Assembly (NCBI RefSeq): GCF_006337165.1 | Contig: NZ_CP040896.1 | Location: 2,976,001 to 3,040,000, forward strand | Length of the DNA stretch: 64,000 nucleotides | Direction: 5' to 3' | Source of the DNA: Hymenobacter jejuensis | GTDB lineage: Bacteria; Bacteroidota; Bacteroidia; Cytophagales; Hymenobacteraceae | Shown: in pieces, positions 32,211 through 42,221 of the stretch | How positions within the stretch are numbered: the first letter of the stretch is position 1 | Layout of the letters: each line of letters opens with the position of its first letter | The notes under the pieces: generated by a model | The model's database searches: none | The model's input: the letters and a program-made list of their open reading frames with translations, nothing else | What the model was told of the DNA's origin: nothing | Translations under genes and position numbers: made by a program

Positions 32211-34412
32211 TTAGTTTGCGTATTCGCTTAGAAACTTGATGCGCATCAGCCGCAAATCTTCCTCCGTATAATCGTCGGTGCCGAGCTCTTTCAAGGCCAC
32301 CGCAATGTTATCGGTGTTGGCCTGCATGAAGTAGTCGATGATTTCGTCTTGGCGCTCCTCGTCCAGCACCCCGTTGATGTAGTAATCAAGGTTGAGTTTG
32401 GTGCCGGCGTAGCAGATGTGCTCAATTTCCTCAATCAGCTCCCGCATGTCGATGCCTTTGGAAGAAGCGATTTCTTCCAAATCCATCTTCTTGTCGATCT
32501 GCTGAATGATGTAAATCTTGATTTTCGACTTGTTGACGGCCGATTTTACCACCACATCGGCGGCCGTCATGATATCGTTGTCCTCGACGTACTTCTGAAT
32601 CAGCGCCAGGAAGGGCTGTCCGAATTTCTGTGCTTTGCCATGGCCCACACCGCCCACGTGCGAAAGGTCGTCCATCTTCACCGGGAAGGTGGTGGCCATT
32701 TCCTTCAGCGACGGATCTTGGAAGAGGACGTAGGGCGGCAGGCCTTTTTCCTTCGCGATTTTTTTACGCAAGGCCTTCAGCATTTCAAACAGCGTGGCAT
32801 CGTGGCCGGCTGCTTGCTGCACTTCTTCCTGCTCCTGCTCTTCCTTAACCTCTTCCTCGTAGTTGTGGTCTTTGGTGAGCTTAATGGAATGCGGGTTGTC
32901 GATGAAATCAAGGCCCTTCTGCGTGATTTTCACCACCCCGAAGTTGTCGATGTCTTTTTCCAGAAAGCCGTTGAGCAGCACCTGGCGCAGCAGCGAGTGC
33001 CAGAAAGCCGCGTCATGCGCTTTGCCCTGCCCGTAGATAGACAGTTTATCGTGGCCGTAGCTCTCAACATGGGCGTTGTTCATGCCCATGAGTACGGTGC
33101 CGATATGATCCAGACCGAAACGCTCTTCGGTTTGCACCACGGCTTTAAGCGCCATGATTACTTCGTCCTTGGCTTCGAAACGCTCTTTCGGGTGCAGGCA
33201 GTTGTCGCAGAAACCACAGTCTTTCTCGAAGGTTTCGCCAAAATAATGGAGCAGTTGCTTACGGCGGCACACCGCCGAATCGGCGTAGTTGGCCATTTCC
33301 TGCAACAGCAGCTTCGAGTTGTCGCGCTCGGTTACGGGCTTGTCCTTGTTGAATTTCTCCAGCTTCACGATGTCATCGTAGCTGTAGAACATCAGGCAGT
33401 TGCCTTCCAAGCCATCGCGGCCGCCGCGGCCGGTTTCTTGGTAATAGCCCTCGATGCTTTTAGGCGTATCGTAGTGAATCACAAACCGCACGTCGGGCTT
33501 GTCGATGCCCATGCCGAACGCGATGGTAGCGACGATGACGTCGGCTTCCTCGTTCAGAAACGCATCTTGGTTTGACATCCGCACGTGCGGATCCAAACCA
33601 GCGTGATAGGGGAGGGCTTTCACGTCGTTAACGCGCAGTAGCTCAGCGATTTCCTCTACCTTTTTGCGGCTCAGGCAATACACAATGCCCGCTTTGCCTT
33701 TGTGCTGCTTGACGTAGTGAATGAGCTGCTTTTTGGTGTTATGCTTTGGCCGTACCTCATAATAAAGGTTGGTGCGGTTGAAGGACGTTTTGAACACCGA
33801 AGCGTCGTCCATTTGCAGGTTTTTCTGGATGTCCAGCTGCACCTTGGGCGTGGCCGTAGCCGTGAGCGCGATGATCGGTACCTGCCCGATGTTGTCGATG
33901 ATGCCGCGAATCTTGCGGTACTCCGGCCGGAAATCGTGGCCCCACTCCGAGATGCAGTGCGCCTCGTCGATGGCGACAAACGACACCGTAGCCTTCTGCA
34001 AAAAGTCGATGGTTTCGTCTTTGGTCAGCGATTCAGGTGCCACGTACAGCAGCTTCACGTCGCCGCTAATCACGTCACGCTTTACCTTGTTCATTTCGGC
34101 CTTCGACAGTGTCGAATTCAGAAACTGAGCATTTACACCGAACGCGTTCAACTGATCCACCTGATTTTTCATCAGAGCGATCAGGGGCGAAATCACAATG
34201 GCGGTGCCAGGAAGCACCAGGGCAGGCAGTTGGTAGCACAACGACTTGCCAGCACCCGTAGGCATTATGACGAAGGTGTTATTTCCTTCGATGACATTCT
34301 GAATTACGGCCTCTTGGGTGCCCCGGAACTGGCCGTACCCAAAAACTTCTTTTAACTTGCCTTTCAGATCAGCCCCTTGCTTGACTGCTTGTTTTACGGC
34401 TGGCATAGACAT
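32211..34412 (-). CDS. recQ: ATP-dependent DNA helicase RecQ
   Basis: Unwinds DNA 3'-5' in recombinational repair. It has Walker [16 protein letters not shown], motif [17 protein letters not shown], helicase motifs [20 protein letters not shown] and [12 protein letters not shown], and the RecQ zinc site ([21 protein letters not shown]). A winged-helix region follows, then an HRDC domain ([20 protein letters not shown] through [16 protein letters not shown]), and a C-terminal extension of about 110 residues ending [15 protein letters not shown] codons at 34412 and 34406 are both possible; the frame also offers a GTG at 34418. It is divergent from kpsF across 76 bases. Confidence 0.95.
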   Translation of the reverse strand: MSMPAVKQAVKQGADLKGKLKEVFGYGQFRGTQEAVIQNVIEGNNTFVIMPTGAGKSLCYQLPALVLPGTAIVISPLIALMKNQVDQLNAFGVNAQFLNSTLSKAEMNKVKRDVISGDVKLLYVAPESLTKDETIDFLQKATVSFVAIDEAHCISEWGHDFRPEYRKIRGIIDNIGQVPIIALTATATPKVQLDIQKNLQMDDASVFKTSFNRTNLYYEVRPKHNTKKQLIHYVKQHKGKAGIVYCLSRKKVEEIAELLRVNDVKALPYHAGLDPHVRMSNQDAFLNEEADVIVATIAFGMGIDKPDVRFVIHYDTPKSIEGYYQETGRGGRDGLEGNCLMFYSYDDIVKLEKFNKDKPVTERDNSKLLLQEMANYADSAVCRRKQLLHYFGETFEKDCGFCDNCLHPKERFEAKDEVIMALKAVVQTEERFGLDHIGTVLMGMNNAHVESYGHDKLSIYGQGKAHDAAFWHSLLRQVLLNGFLEKDIDNFGVVKITQKGLDFIDNPHSIKLTKDHNYEEEVKEEQEQEEVQQAAGHDATLFEMLKALRKKIAKEKGLPPYVLFQDPSLKEMATTFPVKMDDLSHVGGVGHGKAQKFGQPFLALIQKYVEDNDIMTAADVVVKSAVNKSKIKIYIIQQIDKKMDLEEIASSKGIDMRELIEEIEHICYAGTKLNLDYYINGVLDEERQDEIIDYFMQANTDNIAVALKELGTDDYTEEDLRLMRIKFLSEYAN

Positions 34413-34447
34413 CCTCACTTGCTCGATTGGGGTTCAGACTTGAGCAC

Positions 34448-34491
34448 CAACACCTCGGTGTTGCATTCTCAATCTAGACAAATTTAGATTG
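34448..34491. promoter_or_regulatory. two inverted repeats in the recQ-kpsF spacer
   Basis: CAACACC/GGTGTTG with a two-base centre at 34448-34463, and CAATCTA/TAGATTG with an eight-base centre at 34470-34491. The second one includes the TTG start codon proposed for kpsF. They could be operators or a leader hairpin. Confidence 0.35.
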
Positions 34492-35466
34492 AAACAGCAG
34501 AACGATATCAATACAATTGCAAAAAAAGTGCTTCTGCTAGAAGCAGAAGCGGTTAGGGGAGTAGCCGATGCACTCGACCAAACACCCGATTTTGCACAAT
34601 GCGTAGCTGCAATACTCTCTTTACGGGGTAGGGTAGTCGTGACTGGCATTGGGAAGAGCGCGCACATTGCCGGCAAAATCGTGGCTACGCTCAACTCTAC
34701 GGGCACGCCAGCGCTGTTTATGCACGCCGCCGACGCCATTCACGGCGACTTAGGCATGATTCAGCCAGAAGATTTTGTCATTGCCATCAGCAAGAGCGGT
34801 GATACGCCCGAAATAAAAGTGCTGGTGCCGCTGCTCAAGCGAAAAGGCGTCCCGCTGGCGGCCTTGGTCTCGAATGCCGATTCGTACCTTGGCATCCAGG
34901 CCGACTACATTCTGCATGCGCCGGTTACGCGCGAAGCTTGCCCGCATAACCTAGCCCCAACCACCAGTACTACCGCAGCCCTAGCGCTGGGCGATGCTTT
35001 GGCAGTGTGTCTGCTGGAAAGCCGCGAATTTTCATCGGCTGATTTTGCGCACTTGCATCCGGGCGGTACGCTGGGCAAGAAGCTATATCTGAAAGTCGGC
35101 GATTTGAGCCGTCAAAACCAGATGCCTCAAGTTCAGGAAGATGCGCCGCTCAAGGATATTATTCTGGAAATATCGGGCAAGCGCTTGGGGGCCACGGCTG
35201 TGCTAAGCAACGGCGACGGAGCGCTGTTGGGCATCATTACCGACGGCGACCTGCGCCGGATGCTCACCAACTTTACGCGCCTAGAAGACGTAAGGGCCCG
35301 GGACATTCTGACCCCTTCGCCCGTAACCATCGACGTAGATGATTTTGCGGCCGAAGCCCTGGCTCGCATGCAGGCCCGTAACATCACCCAGCTCATTGTA
35401 ACCGAGGGTGGCCGGTTCAGCGGGTTTATTCACTTGCACGATTTGCTGCGTGAAGGACTTGTATAA
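34489..35466 (+). CDS. arabinose-5-phosphate isomerase, KpsF/GutQ family
   Basis: Converts ribulose 5-phosphate to arabinose 5-phosphate, the first step to Kdo of lipopolysaccharide. The 325-residue protein has a SIS domain at about 40-170 (GKSAHIAGKIVATLNSTGTP, AISKSGDTPEIKVL, HNLAPTTSTTAALALGDALA) and two CBS domains at about 205-325 (GIITDGDLRRML). The only start that covers the conserved N-terminal helix is TTG at 34489; no in-frame ATG occurs before residue 70 or so. A TTG start within an inverted repeat hints at low or controlled translation. manC follows on the same strand. Confidence 0.93.
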   Translation: MKQQNDINTIAKKVLLLEAEAVRGVADALDQTPDFAQCVAAILSLRGRVVVTGIGKSAHIAGKIVATLNSTGTPALFMHAADAIHGDLGMIQPEDFVIAISKSGDTPEIKVLVPLLKRKGVPLAALVSNADSYLGIQADYILHAPVTREACPHNLAPTTSTTAALALGDALAVCLLESREFSSADFAHLHPGGTLGKKLYLKVGDLSRQNQMPQVQEDAPLKDIILEISGKRLGATAVLSNGDGALLGIITDGDLRRMLTNFTRLEDVRARDILTPSPVTIDVDDFAAEALARMQARNITQLIVTEGGRFSGFIHLHDLLREGLV

Positions 35467-35547
35467 TACCTATATTGTCATTTTTACGGCGCCTAGTTCT
35501 TCCTTCTAATTCCACTAATCCGTCTGTCGGCTGTTAAGTCGTTTGTT

Positions 35548-36633
35548 ATGGAAAATACTTATCTCGTAGTAATGGCGGGCGGCATTGGCAGCCGCTTCTG
35601 GCCTTTTAGCCGCACGCATCATCCTAAGCAATTTCACGATGTGCTCGGTGTGGGCCGTTCTATGCTCCAACTGACCGTCGATCGCTTCCACGGCATTTGC
35701 CCGCCTCAAAACGTGTTTGTCGTCACCAACCGCGACTACACCGACCTCGTGCAGCAGCATCTGCCCGATTTGCCCGCCGATCAGATCTTAGGCGAACCCA
35801 TTGGCCGCAATACGGCGCCTTGCATAGCTTATGCCAGCTACCGCATTATGAAGCGCGACCCCAAAGCCACCATCGTCGTAACGCCCGCCGACCATGCGGT
35901 GATGCACGAAGAGGAGTTCCGGCGCGTCATTCGGCAGGCCGTGGATGCCGCACGGGCACACGAAGTGCTGATTACGCTGGGCATTCAGCCTTCGCGGCCC
36001 GACACGGGCTATGGCTATATCCAGTTTATGGACGACGACACCAGCGGCTTGGCGGGCGGCCTGAAAAAGGTGAAAACCTTCACGGAGAAACCGAATCTGG
36101 AGTTGGCCAAAATGTTCGTTTCCAGTGGCGACTTTCTCTGGAACTCCGGCCTGTTTGTGTGGCGTGCCGACGTGATTGTCAACGCTTTCCATCAGTATCT
36201 CAGCGACATCGCTGAAGTATTCGACGAAGGTGCCCAACAGCTGGGTACTGACCAGGAAATCGACTTTATCTCGCGCGCTTATACGCGCTGCCGCAACATC
36301 AGCATCGACTATGGCGTGATGGAAAAGGCTGATAATGTGTACGTTCTGCCTGCTGACTTTGGCTGGAGCGACCTCGGTACCTGGGATTCGCTGCACCGCA
36401 TGGGCCACCACGATGCCGACGACAACGTGGTCGATGGGGATGCCTTGCTCTACGATACCCGTGAGTGCGTGATCAAAACGCCTCTCGAACGCTTGGTTGT
36501 GGTGCAGGGTCTGGAAGGCTACATTGTGGCCGAGTACGACAACGTGCTGCTCATCTGCAAGCGTACGGAAGAACAGCGTGTAAAAGAATTTGTAGCGGAT
36601 GTAAAGGCCAAAAAAGGCGCTGGCTACAACTAG
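35548..36633 (+). CDS. manC: mannose-1-phosphate guanylyltransferase
   Basis: Makes GDP-mannose from mannose 1-phosphate and GTP for surface glycans. The 361-residue protein has the nucleotidyltransferase loop MAGGIGSRFWPFSRTHHPKQ, the EPIGRNTAPCI motif, TPADHAV, and FTEKPNLELAKMFVSSGDFL. The DFGWSDLGTWDSL signature of GDP-mannose pyrophosphorylases lies near residue 270. It is the short form without a C-terminal isomerase domain. It lies 81 bases after the KpsF-type gene. Confidence 0.95.
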   Translation: MENTYLVVMAGGIGSRFWPFSRTHHPKQFHDVLGVGRSMLQLTVDRFHGICPPQNVFVVTNRDYTDLVQQHLPDLPADQILGEPIGRNTAPCIAYASYRIMKRDPKATIVVTPADHAVMHEEEFRRVIRQAVDAARAHEVLITLGIQPSRPDTGYGYIQFMDDDTSGLAGGLKKVKTFTEKPNLELAKMFVSSGDFLWNSGLFVWRADVIVNAFHQYLSDIAEVFDEGAQQLGTDQEIDFISRAYTRCRNISIDYGVMEKADNVYVLPADFGWSDLGTWDSLHRMGHHDADDNVVDGDALLYDTRECVIKTPLERLVVVQGLEGYIVAEYDNVLLICKRTEEQRVKEFVADVKAKKGAGYN

Positions 36634-36634
36634 A

Positions 36635-36661
36635 ATAACTATCTGATTACTAAATATTTAT
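36635..36661. repeat. copy of the dispersed palindrome
   Basis: ATAACTATCTGATTACTAAA and TATTTAT, two bases after the manC stop codon and before its terminator. Confidence 0.6.
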
Positions 36662-36673
36662 TAAAAATTAAAA

Positions 36674-36728
36674 TATAAAAAGTCCTTTCTCTGCTACGCA
36701 CTACGCGAGCAGGGAAAGGACTTTTTAT
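36674..36728. terminator. bidirectional terminator between manC and rlmB
   Basis: AAAAAGTCCTTTC with CTGCT and the matching AGCAGGGAAAGGACTTTTT enclose about a dozen bases between convergent genes. Confidence 0.88.
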
Positions 36729-36770
36729 GTTGAAATGCGGCTTCTGAATTTGTGATTGCCTTCGGGCATT

Positions 36771-37685
36771 TTACGCCTTACGCAGGCGCTGACGAAGCAC
36801 TTCAAAGAGCATAATGCCGCTGGCCACCGACACATTCAACGAGCTGATTTGACCCGCCATCGGGATGCGAACCTTGTAATCGGCCAGCTTGAGGTATTCG
36901 GGCGAAATCCCGTCTTCTTCGCTGCCCATCAGCACGGCTACCGGCCCGGTGAGGTCCACGGATTCGGCTTCTAGACTGGCCTCCGCCTTTTCAGTACATG
37001 CAACTATCTGTACACCAGACTGTTGCAGAAACGTGATTGTATCTTTCAAATTTGACTCGCGGCAAACCGGAATCAGGTTCAGGGCGCCGGCTGAGGTTTT
37101 GAGGGCGTCGCCGTTGATTTGGGCGGCACCGCGGCTGGGCACCACAATGGCGTTGGCACCCATACATTCGGCGTTGCGGGCGATGGAGCCGAAGTTGCGT
37201 ACGTCCGTAATGCGGTCCAGAATCAGCAGAAGCGGCGTTTTGCCTTCCTCAAACAAGCCGGCCAGAATGCTGTCCAGCGGCGCGTAGTCGATGGGCGACA
37301 CGAATGCCACGGCGCCTTGGTGATTTTTGCGCGTCAGGTCGTTGAGCTTCTCAATCGGAACCAGCGATATCGGGATCGTACGTTCGCGAGCTAACTCGTT
37401 GATTTCCTGCGTGACGCTGTTTTTGGTGCCGCGCAGCAAAAAAATCTTATCCAGGGTGCGTCCCGCGTGCAGTGCTTCCAGAATGGGACGCAGGCCAAAC
37501 AGCATGTCGATGCTGCGGTCGGCGGCCGGACGCTGTTGGTACCGGGGCTTTGCGTTGTCGCGGTCACCGCGGTTTTCGCGCCGTCCTTCGCCGCGGTTGT
37601 CGCGGCCGACGGGGCGATTTTCGGCATCATAGTATTGCCGCCGCTCGTTCAGCGGCTGGTCTGGGCGATCAGTCCTTTTCTCCAT
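36771..37685 (-). CDS. rlmB: 23S rRNA 2'-O-methyltransferase RlmB (SpoU family)
   Basis: Methylates the ribose of a guanosine in 23S rRNA (G2251 in E. coli). The SpoU knotted domain is at about residues 150-304, with ILDRITDVRNFGSIARNAEC, the VPSRGAAQINGDALKTSAGA block, AVLMGSEEDGISPEYLKLAD and the C-terminal IPMAGQISSLNVSVASGIML. The first 60 residues are an Arg/Asp/Asn-rich charged extension, common in Bacteroidota homologues. The start overlaps the 3' end of the GWxTD gene by 37 bases, so the two are probably translated from one message. Confidence 0.92.
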   Translation of the reverse strand: MEKRTDRPDQPLNERRQYYDAENRPVGRDNRGEGRRENRGDRDNAKPRYQQRPAADRSIDMLFGLRPILEALHAGRTLDKIFLLRGTKNSVTQEINELARERTIPISLVPIEKLNDLTRKNHQGAVAFVSPIDYAPLDSILAGLFEEGKTPLLLILDRITDVRNFGSIARNAECMGANAIVVPSRGAAQINGDALKTSAGALNLIPVCRESNLKDTITFLQQSGVQIVACTEKAEASLEAESVDLTGPVAVLMGSEEDGISPEYLKLADYKVRIPMAGQISSLNVSVASGIMLFEVLRQRLRKA

Positions 37686-38941
37686 TGCTCGACGGCGGCA
37701 TACCAGAGCAATTCGTACTCGGGGCGGCGCACCAATTCATAGTGTTCGGCCGCAAAGGTACTGGGTTTGGAGCGGAACACGTACGTACCGCCGCTGACTT
37801 CCACGTTGCGGTACATCCATTGCTCTTCGCCGGCACTTCTATACACGACATCGGGCGGACCCAACACGACGTACAGCATGCCCCGATCCGTCATCCAGCC
37901 GTCTTTGTGCGCCGAAAAAAGCTGGTTGGCCTCGGCCACGCGGCCGTAATAGGTCCGGATGAGCAGTTTCGCTACACTCTGCTGTCCAGCGGCCAAGTCA
38001 AGCCAGAAGCGATCGACGGCGCGTTTGGGCTCGGGCGCGTCGTAGAGCTTTTTGCGCTCGGCGGACGTAGTAAGGTAAATAAGAGGCTGAATCAGTTCGG
38101 CAGCGGACGTGAGCGCCGGGAAAGAAGAGTCCTCAACCAACAGCCCCGTGGACGTACCGTCGGCTGTGCGCAGGTTGTAAAGTCCGGCCGTGGACAGCAC
38201 CAGCAGCTGGCCTGCCCGGAACGCCAAGGTGTCCTGAACGCCCAAGGTCGGTGGCGGGGCAGGCTGCGTTTTGGGGTCGGTCATGGGAGGCAATGCTGCC
38301 CCAAAAGTAGCCGTGTACCGCTTGGCCGCAATGGGCTGGTCGGGACCGTAAGTATCCAACAGAAAAGGCTCTTGCACGCGCACGTAGCGGCGCAGCAGGG
38401 GCGAACCAGCCGAATCGGTCAGCACAAAGGTGCGCCCGAGGGTTTCCGGAGTCACTTGCAGCCACGCCGAATTCTCAACGGCTTCGTCCTTGCTAACCGG
38501 GCTCGAACTTACCTGTACCACTTGGCCCGGCACAAGCCGAGCGACGGGCAAGCAGAACTCGACCCAAGTTGCCGTTTCTGCACGGCGTATCCGCCAAGCC
38601 GACTGCCGAACTGAATCTAGGCGCATCGGCCGTTTGGCGTCGAAGCTGCTCCAAAAAGCAATGTACAAAGCCCGTTCTGGGGGCAGAACAGTGCTTTCCG
38701 GGAAGCGCAGATAAATTCGAACGCTGTCGGCCTCCCGGCGAGTATCAACAGCTACCCGCTGCCCCAACCGATACAAAAAGGCAAAATTGCGGCGAGGCGC
38801 TGCTTGCAATGGGTTGATTACCAGAATGCTAGTAATGCAAATCAATGATAAACACAACCAATTGATTGTCAGATGTTTATAAGAGAAATTGGCAAAGTTG
38901 CCAAGCCAAACAGCAGGTCGGAAAATTGAATTAACGCGCAT
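37649..38941 (-). CDS. GWxTD domain-containing exported protein
   Basis: A 430-residue protein with a hydrophobic N-terminal segment (WLCLSLICITSILVINPLQA) that acts as a signal. The C-terminal third carries the defining motif GWMTDRGMLYVVLGPPDVVY followed by EEQWMYRN. The function of GWxTD proteins is unknown; they are exported and common in Bacteroidota. The first 20 codons include a palindrome copy, so the natural start might be a little later, but no other Met is available before the signal. It overlaps rlmB by 37 bases. Confidence 0.88.
   Translation of the reverse strand: MRVNSIFRPAVWLGNFANFSYKHLTINWLCLSLICITSILVINPLQAAPRRNFAFLYRLGQRVAVDTRREADSVRIYLRFPESTVLPPERALYIAFWSSFDAKRPMRLDSVRQSAWRIRRAETATWVEFCLPVARLVPGQVVQVSSSPVSKDEAVENSAWLQVTPETLGRTFVLTDSAGSPLLRRYVRVQEPFLLDTYGPDQPIAAKRYTATFGAALPPMTDPKTQPAPPPTLGVQDTLAFRAGQLLVLSTAGLYNLRTADGTSTGLLVEDSSFPALTSAAELIQPLIYLTTSAERKKLYDAPEPKRAVDRFWLDLAAGQQSVAKLLIRTYYGRVAEANQLFSAHKDGWMTDRGMLYVVLGPPDVVYRSAGEEQWMYRNVEVSGGTYVFRSKPSTFAAEHYELVRRPEYELLWYAAVEQWRKGLIAQTSR
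38854..38882. repeat. palindrome copy at the 5' end of the GWxTD gene
   Basis: ACAACCAATTGATTGTC and AGATGTTTATAA. It is read in frame just before the hydrophobic signal segment (YKHLTINWL), or belongs to the leader if the start is later. Confidence 0.5.
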
Positions 38942-39005
38942 ACCTCAACCGAAACTGTTTTCCTGACAACGTTCAGGATATCTATAACATACGTGTGAAA
39001 ACAAG

Positions 39006-39037
39006 AAAAGCCAGTTTCCGGCCGGAAACTGGCTTTT
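39006..39037 (-). terminator. intrinsic terminator after the DUF2723 gene
   Basis: AAAAGCCAGTTTCCGG and its complement make an almost loopless palindrome 29 bases past the stop codon, followed by T on both strands. Confidence 0.85.
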
Positions 39038-39065
39038 TTAAGCATTGTCGTAATCTGCGTGCGGC

Positions 39066-42065
39066 TTATTGCTGCTGACGCGGATAGTACTGATTGAGTA
39101 GCTCCACCGCCTTAGAAGCCCGCTGCTGATCCTTGATTTGGTCGGCCGCGCGGTACACATTTTGCAGCGTAATCAGGTTCATCGTGATCTCCGAATCGAA
39201 CAAGCTGCTGTTGTGCGTGCTGTAGTACGCCAACGCTTGCTGTGCCCGGCTGGTCATCAAATCCATGATCTGATTAGCCTGTTGCTGCTCACCTACTGCT
39301 ACCATGATGGGCACAAACTGTGGCACATAATAGTCGTAAGGGATTGATTTATCGGGCATTACCGCAAAGCTCTTATCCACAATCTCTTTGGCTTTGGCCT
39401 TGTCGCCGGCTACCAAATACGATTGTGCCAGCCGCGCCAGCTTGTCGCGGTAGTTGGACGGAAAACGCAGGCTGTTTTCGTCGTAGTATACCTTCGGGTT
39501 GTCGAGGCTGCGGTACGCGAACTTCTTCATGAGATTCTCGAACATCAAATCCTTCTCCACAAACCCATCATCCTGACCTTTAGGGTCATAGTTCGGATCT
39601 TTGGCGGGCAAAATACGGTACGCCATGCCCTCGAGCTGGAAGTACGGCATCAGGTTCATGAAGTCGGCCGCGAACACCGTGCTGGAGAAGTAGATGGGCC
39701 GCTTCCAGTTGTTGGTCGCCAGCATATCCAGGATTACCAGATTCTTCTTTTCGATAGCCCGCTTGCCCATGTCCCACTCCATGCGCGTGACAAGCTGCTT
39801 GCGACGATCTTTGGGAATGATGCCAGTGCTAGCCACCGCCGCCGTGTCTACGTTCAGGAAGAATTTATTCGTAGGGAAGGAAGTGAGGGTCGGGCCGCCT
39901 TCGCCATAGCTTACCTGTAGGAGTGGGCTTTTTTGGTCAACTAACTGAATGAATTCCTGTAAGTTAACTTCGCTCACGGCTGGGTTGGCGGCGTAGGGCA
40001 AATAGTCGTTGGTGCCCTGCGTGTAGCTTTCGCTCTTCATCGAAATGGGCAGCGGCTGCGAGGCGTAGCTGCGGCGCTTCATCTGTTCGATGTACCAATC
40101 GGTGTTGAGGTAGCTCAATACAGCCACGCGCACGTCGGTGCGGAAGCCTTCCACCTCCTGCGCGTACCACAACGGGAACGTGTCGTTGTCGCCGTTGGTA
40201 AACAGAATCGCGTTGGGCGCGCAGGAGTTCAGCAGGTTCTTAGCCGAATCGACGGAGATGTAGCGGTCGGAGCGATCGTGGTCGTTCCAACCTTGCGCTG
40301 CCATCAGCCCTGGGGCCAACAACGCCAAAACGGTGGCCACGCCCGCGCGCGTCGTATCGGATTTGATAACGGCACGCAGCATTTCAGCTAACCCAATGAC
40401 ACCCAGGCCAATCCAAATGGCAAAGGCGAACGTGGAGCCTGCAAATGTATAGTCACGCTCGCGCGGCTCGATGGGCGGCTGGTTGAGGTAGAATACAATG
40501 GCGATGCCTGTAAACAAAAACAGCAGCCCCACGATAAAGGCGTTGCGTCCGTCGCGGCGAACGTGGAAGAATAAACCTATCAGCCCCAGAATCAGGGGGA
40601 TAGCAAAAAAGTTGTTGCGGGCTTTGCTATCGGCCACGCGCTCGGGCAGGCCGTTTTTGCTCGCATCCCAGGGCCAGACTACGCCGGCTTGCTGGATGTC
40701 GCTTTCGCGTCCCACATAATTCCACAGGAAGTAGCGCCAGTACATGTGCCCGATCTGGTAACGGAACAAAAACGCCAGGTTCTGGCCCATCGTCGGTTTC
40801 ACACCCTCCTGAATATCAACCCATTTCTTGTAGTTGTAGATATGATCGGGCTGCGAACTGTAGAGGCGCGGGATCAGCATTTTGTCCTCGTCGCGGTAGA
40901 TGGTTTCCAGGCGGCGCTCGGCTACCACGTACTTATCGCCCTTGCGCACGTAACGCGGCGCGCCTTCCACCTGATCAATAGGCTGGGCGTTGAACTGCGG
41001 CCCGTAAAGCAGCGGACGGTCGCCGTATTGTTCGCGCTTTAGGTAGCTTACAAACGACAGAATATCCTCTGGATCGTTCTCGTTGATGGTTGGGTGGTAG
41101 CTCGACCGGATCGGCACGATTAGGTACGATGTATAGCCGATCAGAATAAATACCAAGCAGAGCATGGCCGTGTTTACCAAGCGGTTGCCTGTGCGGAACG
41201 AATAGCGGAAACCAAACCAAAGCAGCCCGATGAACAACAGCAGGAAGAAGATCAGGCCGGAGTTGAAGGGCAAGCCGATGCTGTTGACGAAGAACACCTC
41301 AAACCAGCCCGCCAGCGACGGCAATCCCGGAATGATGCCAGCCAAGATGAGCCCGACAATTACGCTGCTCACTACCAACGTAATAATGCCACCCAAGAGC
41401 GTAGGGTTGGCATGCCGACGGTAGTAATAGATAAAGCCCAAGGCCGGTACTGCCAACAGGTTGAGCAAGTGTACGCCGATGGAAAGGCCTATTACATAGG
41501 CAATTAGGATAAGCCATTTGTCCGAATCAGCTTCGTCGGCGCGGTTGTCCCACTTGAGCATGATCCAGACCACAACTGCGGTGCACAGCGATGACATGGC
41601 GTATACTTCGCCTTCAACGGCATTGAACCAGAACGAATCGGAGAAGGCGTAAGCCAACGCCCCGACGGCCCCGGCGCCCAGGACCAATAGAGTTTGGCCG
41701 AATGTTGGTTCGAGGCCGCGATCGTCGTGCATGCCCGGCCGGTTGAGCACCAGCTTTTTGGCCAACATGGTGATGGACCAGAACAGAAACAACACGGTAA
41801 AGGAGCTGCTCAGAGCCGATAACGTGTTTACCAACACCGATACCTTCGTGACATCACCGAAGGAAAAGAGCGAGAAAATGCGCCCCAGCAGCAGAAAGGT
41901 AGGTGCCCCCGGAGGGTGCGGAACCAAGAGTTTGTAGGAACAAGCAATGAACTCGCCACAGTCCCAAAAGCTGGCCGTGGGTTCGAGCGTGAGCAGGTAG
42001 GTGACGGTGGCAATGGCAAACACCAACCAGCCGACCAGATTGTTCAGGCTTTTGTAATTACGCAT
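39066..42065 (-). CDS. DUF2723 membrane protein, PMT-like glycosyltransferase
   Basis: A 999-residue integral membrane protein. The N-terminus LVGWLVFAIATVTYLLTLEP leads into the DUF2723 signature TASFWDCGEFIACSYKLLVP, HPPGAPTFLLLGRIFSLFSF and EGEVYAMSSLCTAVVVWIML. At least ten membrane helices cover about residues 10-590. A soluble C-terminal part of about 400 residues contains LFTNGDNDTFPLWYAQEVEG, expected outside the inner membrane, and ends in short helical repeats. The family is thought to transfer sugars from lipid carriers to proteins, like protein O-mannosyltransferases; the Asp/Glu pair in WDCGEF would be the acid pair. Exact substrate unknown. Confidence 0.88.
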   Translation of the reverse strand: MRNYKSLNNLVGWLVFAIATVTYLLTLEPTASFWDCGEFIACSYKLLVPHPPGAPTFLLLGRIFSLFSFGDVTKVSVLVNTLSALSSSFTVLFLFWSITMLAKKLVLNRPGMHDDRGLEPTFGQTLLVLGAGAVGALAYAFSDSFWFNAVEGEVYAMSSLCTAVVVWIMLKWDNRADEADSDKWLILIAYVIGLSIGVHLLNLLAVPALGFIYYYRRHANPTLLGGIITLVVSSVIVGLILAGIIPGLPSLAGWFEVFFVNSIGLPFNSGLIFFLLLFIGLLWFGFRYSFRTGNRLVNTAMLCLVFILIGYTSYLIVPIRSSYHPTINENDPEDILSFVSYLKREQYGDRPLLYGPQFNAQPIDQVEGAPRYVRKGDKYVVAERRLETIYRDEDKMLIPRLYSSQPDHIYNYKKWVDIQEGVKPTMGQNLAFLFRYQIGHMYWRYFLWNYVGRESDIQQAGVVWPWDASKNGLPERVADSKARNNFFAIPLILGLIGLFFHVRRDGRNAFIVGLLFLFTGIAIVFYLNQPPIEPRERDYTFAGSTFAFAIWIGLGVIGLAEMLRAVIKSDTTRAGVATVLALLAPGLMAAQGWNDHDRSDRYISVDSAKNLLNSCAPNAILFTNGDNDTFPLWYAQEVEGFRTDVRVAVLSYLNTDWYIEQMKRRSYASQPLPISMKSESYTQGTNDYLPYAANPAVSEVNLQEFIQLVDQKSPLLQVSYGEGGPTLTSFPTNKFFLNVDTAAVASTGIIPKDRRKQLVTRMEWDMGKRAIEKKNLVILDMLATNNWKRPIYFSSTVFAADFMNLMPYFQLEGMAYRILPAKDPNYDPKGQDDGFVEKDLMFENLMKKFAYRSLDNPKVYYDENSLRFPSNYRDKLARLAQSYLVAGDKAKAKEIVDKSFAVMPDKSIPYDYYVPQFVPIMVAVGEQQQANQIMDLMTSRAQQALAYYSTHNSSLFDSEITMNLITLQNVYRAADQIKDQQRASKAVELLNQYYPRQQQ

Positions 42066-42166
42066 AGATGCTTAGTCAGAGAAGGGCCAAAAGTAGGCAA
42101 TAAATCCGGCTGAGCCGCACGCCTTTTGCGGCTCTGGTAGGCCGGGCGGGCCTCACGGGCATAAAA

Positions 42167-42193
42167 AAAGCAGCCGAAAGAAACGGCTGCTTT
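42167..42193 (-). terminator. intrinsic terminator after the T9SS-domain gene
   Basis: AAAGCAGCCG and CGGCTGCTTT around seven bases, followed on the minus strand by a T run. Confidence 0.8.
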
Positions 42194-42221
42194 GGAAGGC
42201 GAAAACGCACGAAACAGTAGA

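Noticed and set aside
32349..33575. 408-codon plus-strand frame
   Set aside because: It lies wholly antisense to recQ, whose domains are all recognised; the translated sequence is rich in His, Val and Leu as expected for an antisense shadow.
37472..38614. 380-codon plus-strand frame
   Set aside because: It is antisense to rlmB and the GWxTD gene and shows only Arg/Gly-rich sequence without a domain.
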